Source of the DNA: Zingiber officinale
Taxonomy: Eukaryota > Streptophyta > Magnoliopsida > Zingiberales > Zingiberaceae
Reading direction: 5' to 3'
Assembly (NCBI RefSeq): GCF_018446385.1
Contig: NC_056002.1
Coordinates: forward strand, 6,373,474-6,437,473
Length of the DNA stretch: 64,000 bases
Made by a program: the position numbers and the translations under genes. Below are positions 58,485-64,000 of the stretch, piece after piece (the first letter of the stretch is position 1; the number at the start of each line of letters is the position of its first letter). Under the pieces are notes generated by a model. It ran no database searches, was not told where the DNA came from, and was given only the letters and a program-made list of their open reading frames with translations.

Positions 58485-59899
58485 TAAACTATTGAATGTA
58501 ATAGATTTTACTTCTCAAAACACTAAAGAGGTAATAAGTAGTATGAGTACCAAATATTGAAACGGTTGTGACATCTCCCAAATGTTAGATGGAAGTGCAA
58601 AGCTTTTATTTTGATTCATAAATTGTTGCTAATTGTTAGAAGGAACAAATGATGCCTTGGGGACAATTCATTGAAGCTGAAGCTTCTTGATTGACTCTAT
58701 TTGCTTTGCAGGATTCAGTCCCTTGGCGCATACATGGGCACACAGTTCATGATGGTGTGGCAACGGTACAACTTGAACTTATCATTTATGGCATCCGGAC
58801 GCTCCTTACGTATTTTCACTCATGTATTGAAACTCTTTTGAATATGCGTACAAGACTACATATACGATGTGTTGTAATCTATAAGGGTTTTGGTTATGAT
58901 AAACTTTTGGTGTAGTGATTGAGCATCGATCTGATGTGTAGTTGTTTTGTTACAAGTATTGTATATATATATTTGTAATTAAGGAGTGATCATTTAAAAT
59001 GGGATGATATAAGTTTGTACTTTATATTGCTACAGTGCACTTGCATATATGTTTTCTATAATTTTTTGATATTGTTGTATAATATAGATAATGGTTTGTT
59101 GTTCTTTGGTATGTTAAGTTCTGTGTTTTTATTTAGTTAATTTAAATTATTTTTCTTATTTTGATAATGTATGTGTATGCATTTAGTACCATATTGCTAA
59201 GCTAAGAAGGTTGGAAGAGCTTTTATATGGAGCCCTTCCATCCTTGCTTAGCAATGTTAAGGGAACCTACACGCATGCGTGGGCTGAGCCTAAATTAGAT
59301 GGTTTCGGGGGGTTCGAGTTGGAAATCCATAAATTGGGCACGACGCACGTGATCATCGCGCGCAGGGGGGTGCAAATCCCCAGCTCGTGGGCATCACGCT
59401 TGCAGGCGGCTTGGTTTGTTTTTGCCAGCGAGGTTTGGTTCTGTTCCGTGTGTACCAACGCGAGGCAAAGCAGTGCTTCGCTTTGGAGTGAATAAATGCT
59501 GTGCTCTCAAACAGTCTGTTTCACTCGACTTCGCTCTCTGAGTTTTGCGTGCGCTGCCTTCTCTTCTTTTCCGAGAGTTTTGCGTACGAGTTTTCCTTGT
59601 CCTGAGGCTTGGTGTTCCGCAATCTGAGGTTGGGTCCAGTGCGGCATTCGTCTTGGAATGCACCTACGGATGACGCGAGTGGTTGTTAGATCTTGGGAGA
59701 ATTTTGTCGGAGAGCCTCTGCATAGTGGGCGACAATATATTCTCTAAAGACAGTCGGCAACGCCGACGCTTCAACCAGAGGATAACTATTTCTAGATCTC
59801 ACATCTCACTCTTTTATTTACCTGTTTATTACATACTTGCTACTTTGGTGCAAATATATTACTGTCTTAGTGCAAACAATCTACAACATAGTATGTATT
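58485..59899. other. Intergenic sequence with one GC-rich island
   Basis: About 58710-58800 (+) is open and coding-like (DSVPWRIHGHTVHDGVATVQ) but unassigned. About 59190-59660 is clearly GC-richer than its flanks with frames open on both strands. It matches nothing I know and may be transposon-derived. Confidence 0.4.
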
Positions 59900-60430
59900 A
59901 AGAAACAATAATGGTCAAAAACATAACGGTTAAATTGATAATGATTTTATTCTTTTCAATACAAACGACAACGGACTTAATTGGTTAAGATCTAAAAAAA
60001 ATATTGTGTTAAATCGAGGCGTTGAGCAAGATAAGTTGTTAAAAGGCAATAGTTATAAACAATTATCTTATCAATTGAAATATAACGATGAAAAACCGTT
60101 ATCGAAAATCGTTGTAAATTGACGTCTTAGAAAGATAGGACGCTAAAAAATAATGATTATAAACCGTTGTCTTTTCATTTAAAGTACAACAATGAAAAAT
60201 CGTTGTAAAAGATCCAAAAAAATATATTGTAAATCGACGCGTTGAGAAAGATAGGACCCTAAAAAGACAACGATTAAAAATCGTCGTCTTTTCCTTAAAA
60301 TGACAACGGTTAAAAACCGTTATCCTTTGAGGGCCCTATCATTCTCAATGCCTCGATTTACAACAGATTTTTTTGGCCTTTTACAATGGTTTTCACCATT
60401 ATCTTTTAGTAATTTTGTTGTAATGAAAGT
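59900..60430. repeat. Foldback motifs of CACTA-like type
   Basis: 'caacgg(t)taaaaaccgtt' palindromes and their variants ('aaaaatcgttgt', 'gataggacgctaaaa', 'aaatcgacgcgttgagaaag') recur in both orientations about every 60 bp. Such motifs are typical of the subterminal regions of plant CACTA elements. The run ends with 'ttttgttgtaatg' (60414-60426), a plausible degenerate terminal repeat. No transposase is present, and the other end is unclear. Confidence 0.5.
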
Positions 60431-60610
60431 ATAATTTGCCTGCAGGACATTCTCTATTGTCGACGGCACAAACTTCCAAAAAAATACGATAAGACGTGTA
60501 TGTGGGTCCCGCTATCGATCGATTGGGGGTCGTTCAGCCGGGATGACACCGGCTCGATTGTACTGAATGGAGCTATCAATCTGTTCTTCACTCGGCCTTA
60601 CGGTTGCCAG
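60431..60610. other. Spacer, possible LTR-derived sequence
   Basis: Moderately GC-rich, no gene. Its style ('cggctcgattg', 'actcggcc') resembles the gypsy LTRs elsewhere in the window. Confidence 0.35.
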
Positions 60611-61168
60611 AGAGGCGTAGTGCGTTTGATCGAACCTAATTAGGTCTAATCGGGCAGGGCGGTGAATCGGATATCTTAGTATTTGGCTCTTAACTTTGGC
60701 TGCAAGTGTGGAGGACAACCGCTCAGACGGTCCGGTCGACCTTTTATGTTCGACCGACTCAGATGTCCCACTCGGCTAACTTTGCTTGATTTGCACTCCG
60801 CAATCTCGTAGTCCACCCGACCCTGTGATTTTGAATGATTGACTTTGATCTCCACATCAGCCGATTTTTATTACTTTGACCCACTTTTAGAGGCATATTG
60901 CGTCTGATCGAACCTAATTAGGTCTAATCGGCCAGGGCGATGAATCGGATATCTTAGTATTTGACTCTTAACTTTGGCTGCAAGTGCGGAGGACAACCGC
61001 TCAGACGGTCCGATCGGCCTTTTATGTTCGACCTACTTTGATGTCCCACTTGGCTAATTTTGCCTGATCCGCACTCTGTGGTCTCGTAGTCTACCTTATT
61101 ATGTGATTTTGACTGATTGACTTTGATCACCACATCAATCGATTTCTACTGCTTTAACCCAAATTTAG
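60611..61168 (+). repeat. Direct tandem duplication, 278-bp unit
   Basis: 60611-60888 and 60889-61168 are two copies in tandem. They share 'gatcgaacctaattaggtct', 'gaatcggatatcttagtatt' and 'ggacaaccgctcagacggtc', and each ends with 'tttagag'. There are scattered substitutions. No gene lies inside. Possibly a duplicated piece of a gypsy LTR. Confidence 0.85.
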
Positions 61169-61781
61169 AGTGTCATATATATCATATAGATCCGGATCAT
61201 TAATTGAACCGTCTATTAAAATTCATCTGCACTTTCAAAATTTATTCTGATTTCAGAATTAATAGACTCAAAGAGTTGAATATCTATTTTTTTTTTAAAA
61301 AAATATTGCACAATTTTGCTAATTCCTCTTCCTGAGACCATGCAAGTGATATTGCTAAGTTGCTTATGTCAATTCCATTCATATTGTCATACTCAATAGC
61401 GCTCCATGGTAGTGCGCTAAATTAGCTGTCCTTCCGTTGATGTCCTATCCAATCATTCCCCTGACACCTAGCTGTCCTGTCTCCTCTCACATTAGCAAGC
61501 ATTCAGTAGCCTTGTTCCCAAAAGATTATTAGCCAGTCATCGGAAAGCCAAGCATAACAATTCTCAAGCAATAAATTATAGTAGAAGTGATATATAGCAG
61601 CTTATATTATTTTCTCAAACTTTTCTCTGATACAAATTAGTCTCCTACTTTTAACTAGCTTGATCCATACAAACAGGGTGCCCCCTCGCGTTGACAGGAT
61701 CGAAGTATGTTTATTTAAGTCACTCGATGGCTGATATATTGCGGAGAAGTATATAAATTACTGATAAATTAGATAGATAGC
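61169..61781 (-). other. Plantacyanin 3' flank
   Basis: AT-rich, should contain the 3' untranslated region of the plantacyanin gene near 61700. No other gene seen. Confidence 0.5.
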
Positions 61782-62257
61782 TCAGGCAGCGACGACGGCT
61801 ATCTTCATGCCAGCCTGGCAGTGGCCGGCGATGCTGCAGATGAAGTAGTTGCTGCCTCTGGCGAGGGTGATGCGGTCGCTGCCGGAGGCGTAAGTCCGGG
61901 AGCCGCGCGGCGCCGAGCAGCCGTTGTAGCCGGCCGCGCTCACCGCCACCACGTTGTGCACCGAGGGGCTGTACCTGAACACTGCGCGGAATGCACCTCT
62001 CATTCATAAACAATCGTCTTTGACAAGAAAATTAACTCGGCATGCATTAAGTTTACGAGTGATGCGTGCTTACCGAGGACGTCGCCGGCGCGGAAGCGCT
62101 TCCCGCGGGTCCAGCTGGCCGTGTTGAAGGTCCAGCCGCCGCTGTCGCCGACGGTGTAGGTAGCTGCGTCGGCAGCGTGAGCAAGGAGGAGGCAGAGTAG
62201 TAAGGCCAGCCCGAGGGCGGCGGTAGCTCGGTTGGCACTGCCACTTCCCTGAGCCAT
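61782..62257 (-). CDS. ARPN: Plantacyanin (basic blue copper protein)
   Basis: Two exons, 62257-62074 and 61981-61782, with a 92-bp phase-1 intron (GTAAGC...GCAG). The protein has 127 residues. A signal peptide (residues 1-31, leucine-rich core LGLALLLCLLLAHA) is cut before ATYTVGDSGGW, leaving 96 residues, the size of cucumber basic protein. All four type-1 copper ligands are at the family positions of the mature chain: His39 (SVHNV), Cys79 (FICS), His84 and Met89 (GHCQAGM). Cys52 and Cys85 can form the usual disulfide. No GPI-anchor signal follows, so it is a secreted, soluble plantacyanin rather than an early-nodulin-like protein. Plantacyanins act in the cell wall, with roles in pollen-tube guidance and stress. 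The physiological electron partner is unknown. Confidence 0.95.
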
Positions 62258-62342
62258 GCGTCTCCTAAAAATTGACTTCTACTGGAAGAGGGAAGAGACG
62301 TATGCTCGACTTTGTTGGATGAAAGTGAGAAGCAAAGGGTGG

Positions 62343-62350
62343 ATTATATA
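62343..62350 (-). promoter_or_regulatory. TATA box of the plantacyanin gene
   Basis: TATATAAT on the minus strand, about 86 bp upstream of the ATG at 62257, the normal spacing for a plant promoter with a short leader. Confidence 0.65.
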
Positions 62351-64000
62351 GAACGAAGGGAAGGGAATGGTCAGATAGAGGTAGTGGGGTGGGGAAGAAA
62401 GGTTAATGGAGTTAGAATGGAAATTGCAGCGAGAAGTCGTTGAGGGTGTTAAATTTTACTGAGGCCCGTCGGTGGAGGATTTGTAGTAACTGCAATTGAA
62501 ATCGACCAGCCACTCGCCTACCCCCACTGAGCTCACTCTCTTACCTCTCTCACGGAATTCATTACTCGGACGAGAGAGTCAGAGCAGTCTCTGTTTTCTG
62601 TTCCTGCCGAGCACCAAAGTCATTGGTGCCCTTAAACTGGAATCCTACCGGCTGATCAACCGATTAAATGGGAAGGCGTTTTAGTCTGCTCTTTTGGCTT
62701 TTTCCTAGCTTCTTTTGACCACGGCGCGCGCCTCTAAACAATCGAACAGCTGCCGTGAAAGCAGACTTTACGCGAAACTGTGTGGAACTCCCCTGACAAT
62801 TGCACTCTGCTTTTTTGAGGTAATGGGACGGAAAGCTCGATCGATTATTCTGCTTAATTTGCGCCTGAAACAGACAGCCCCAACATCACCTTCTTCCTTT
62901 TGCTATTTAATTCACACTCCATTTTCAACGCACGTGATGTGGGATGAAATCTGCATGATCTCATTCGATTGCCTAATTTCCACTCTGGCTTTCAATTTCT
63001 CACGGAGTTTCGTTAATTCTCTGATTTGTTCCTGGTCAAAACTTTCTTAATTAATTACCAATTGTCGCTGAAAGTATATTATTGGATCAATATAATTCAC
63101 GTAGTTTTATAATGGTATATTGTTCATTTGGTCGGTGCCCCTTCACCTCTTTTATTAAAGTTATCTATATGGCTAACTATGCCTCTGATATAATTGTTGG
63201 ATTATATTGTCCATTTTAGATCTAAGTTATCATAGATTTATTTTGAACTTTGCCTCATATCAATAAATATATCTTTCATTTTATAAGTCATAATTTTTTT
63301 TGCTGAAAAAAAAATTATAATTGATAAATAAATTCAATTTGCATCACACCCAGACTTTGTGGAAGGATGATGTTTTACCCTTGGGATAAAATTTACTAAG
63401 TTCAGCTTTTGTTAGTTGGATCAAAATTAAAAGGGTGGTAAAATAGAGAAGATGGATTGCGATGCATGGACACTTGAATTACATCTTAATTATTCTTATT
63501 TATGAGGATCTAGAGTGTCACCAGAAGACTGGAAAGCAATTAACTCGCTTTAAGGGAGAGGGAGTTTTCTTCCCGTAATTCAACCTTTTCCTTATTTATG
63601 TCAACTTTGCAAGTTTTTCTTTAGCATTTTAAAACTTTCTTGTTCAGTGTTTTTGTTTGAGATCATCGGAGAATGAGCCCCGTGAGCTATCCCGGATATT
63701 GATGAAGTCGTGGTGATTAGGAGAAAGGTGAGAAAAAGATCTTCACCAAGCACGGCAGGAAAGGCCGGATCGTGTGAAGAGTATGTGAGTAGTAAAAGAG
63801 TAATAGAGAGGATTAGAATAGAGGTAAGGAGTACGTCGGCTCATCCACTTTGGCGTTTAAGTCAATCTCCAATGGAAGAGAAATAGAGAAATATAATAAA
63901 ATGCTAAAATACGGGAAGAGATGTATGCACCTATATGTGAGGATATATGTGTGTACTTTGGCCCGCGAGGGTGAACTCCTTTTATAAGATGAAGAAGCGG
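62351..64000. other. Plantacyanin upstream region and intergenic sequence
   Basis: No second gene is supported. 62500-63050 has open plus-strand frames without recognisable domains. 63190-63300 is a relative of the dispersed repeat at 53656-54055. 63660-64000 is moderately purine-rich and unassigned. Confidence 0.5.

Noticed and set aside
59211-59495. 94-codon frame in the GC-rich island
   Set aside because: Open on both strands, no known domain, no promoter or splice signal; likely repeat-derived.

Overview
The window is nuclear DNA from a flowering plant, most likely a monocot. The introns, plant-only gene families (MAP70, plantacyanin, ARM-type U-box ligase) and plant transposon types point to a plant. 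The very GC-rich coding sequence of the U-box and plantacyanin genes set in AT-rich surroundings points to a commelinid monocot. A Zingiberales source is a guess from the general look of the repeats, not something shown here. There is no sign of an organelle or bacterial origin.

Layout. 1-3041 is the end of a minus-strand non-autonomous Ty3/gypsy element: two tandem arrays, a broken gag start, a primer-binding site and an LTR. 3.0-5.1 kb is AT-rich and holds a 33-bp minisatellite and a diverged repeat family. 5443-6759 is an intronless U-box/ARM E3 ligase gene (PUB21-like) with a TATA box and W-boxes. 7-11.2 kb is decayed transposon sequence, including an RTE-type LINE. 11.6-16.3 kb (minus) is a seven-exon gene whose first exons match the WASH homology domain of WASHC1. 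Two small Mutator-type MITEs, each with a 9-bp target duplication, sit directly upstream of it. A probable solo LTR (17.97-19.10 kb) and a PIF/Harbinger-like element (20.1-21.0 kb) follow. 22.3-31.5 kb (minus) is a complete 11-exon MAP70 gene encoding 622 residues, whose last tiny exon lies beyond a 4.5-kb intron that carries a tRNA-derived SINE. 32.7-36.0 kb is a non-autonomous LTR-element remnant with two internal tandem arrays. An 11-kb Tat-type Ty3/gypsy retrotransposon (36064-47054) sits directly beside it.

The Tat element is the most instructive part. It has near-identical LTRs and a gag-pol kept in one reading frame but broken by five stop codons. It carries two RNase H domains, the first degenerate. 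A 64-bp tandem array separates gag-pol from a convergent, antisense, intron-containing gene that encodes a Transposase_28-like domain plus a long coiled coil. The array is the reverse-complement relative of the array at 1-1440, so the two elements are kin.

47-59 kb is AT-rich and gene-poor. It contains a broken, intron-bearing piece of a peroxisomal Lon protease gene (LONP2), a second SINE of the same family, and a hAT-type element with an 8-bp target duplication. 59.9-61.2 kb holds CACTA-like foldback motifs and a 278-bp direct duplication. 61782-62257 (minus) is a two-exon plantacyanin gene with all four copper ligands. The rest, to 64000, shows no gene.

The host genes do not form a pathway: U-box (protein turnover and defence), WASHC1-like (endosomal actin), MAP70 (cortical microtubules) and plantacyanin (secreted copper protein) are ordinary neighbours separated by transposons. 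Exon boundaries were set by hand from GT/AG sites, reading phase and family resemblance, without transcript data.
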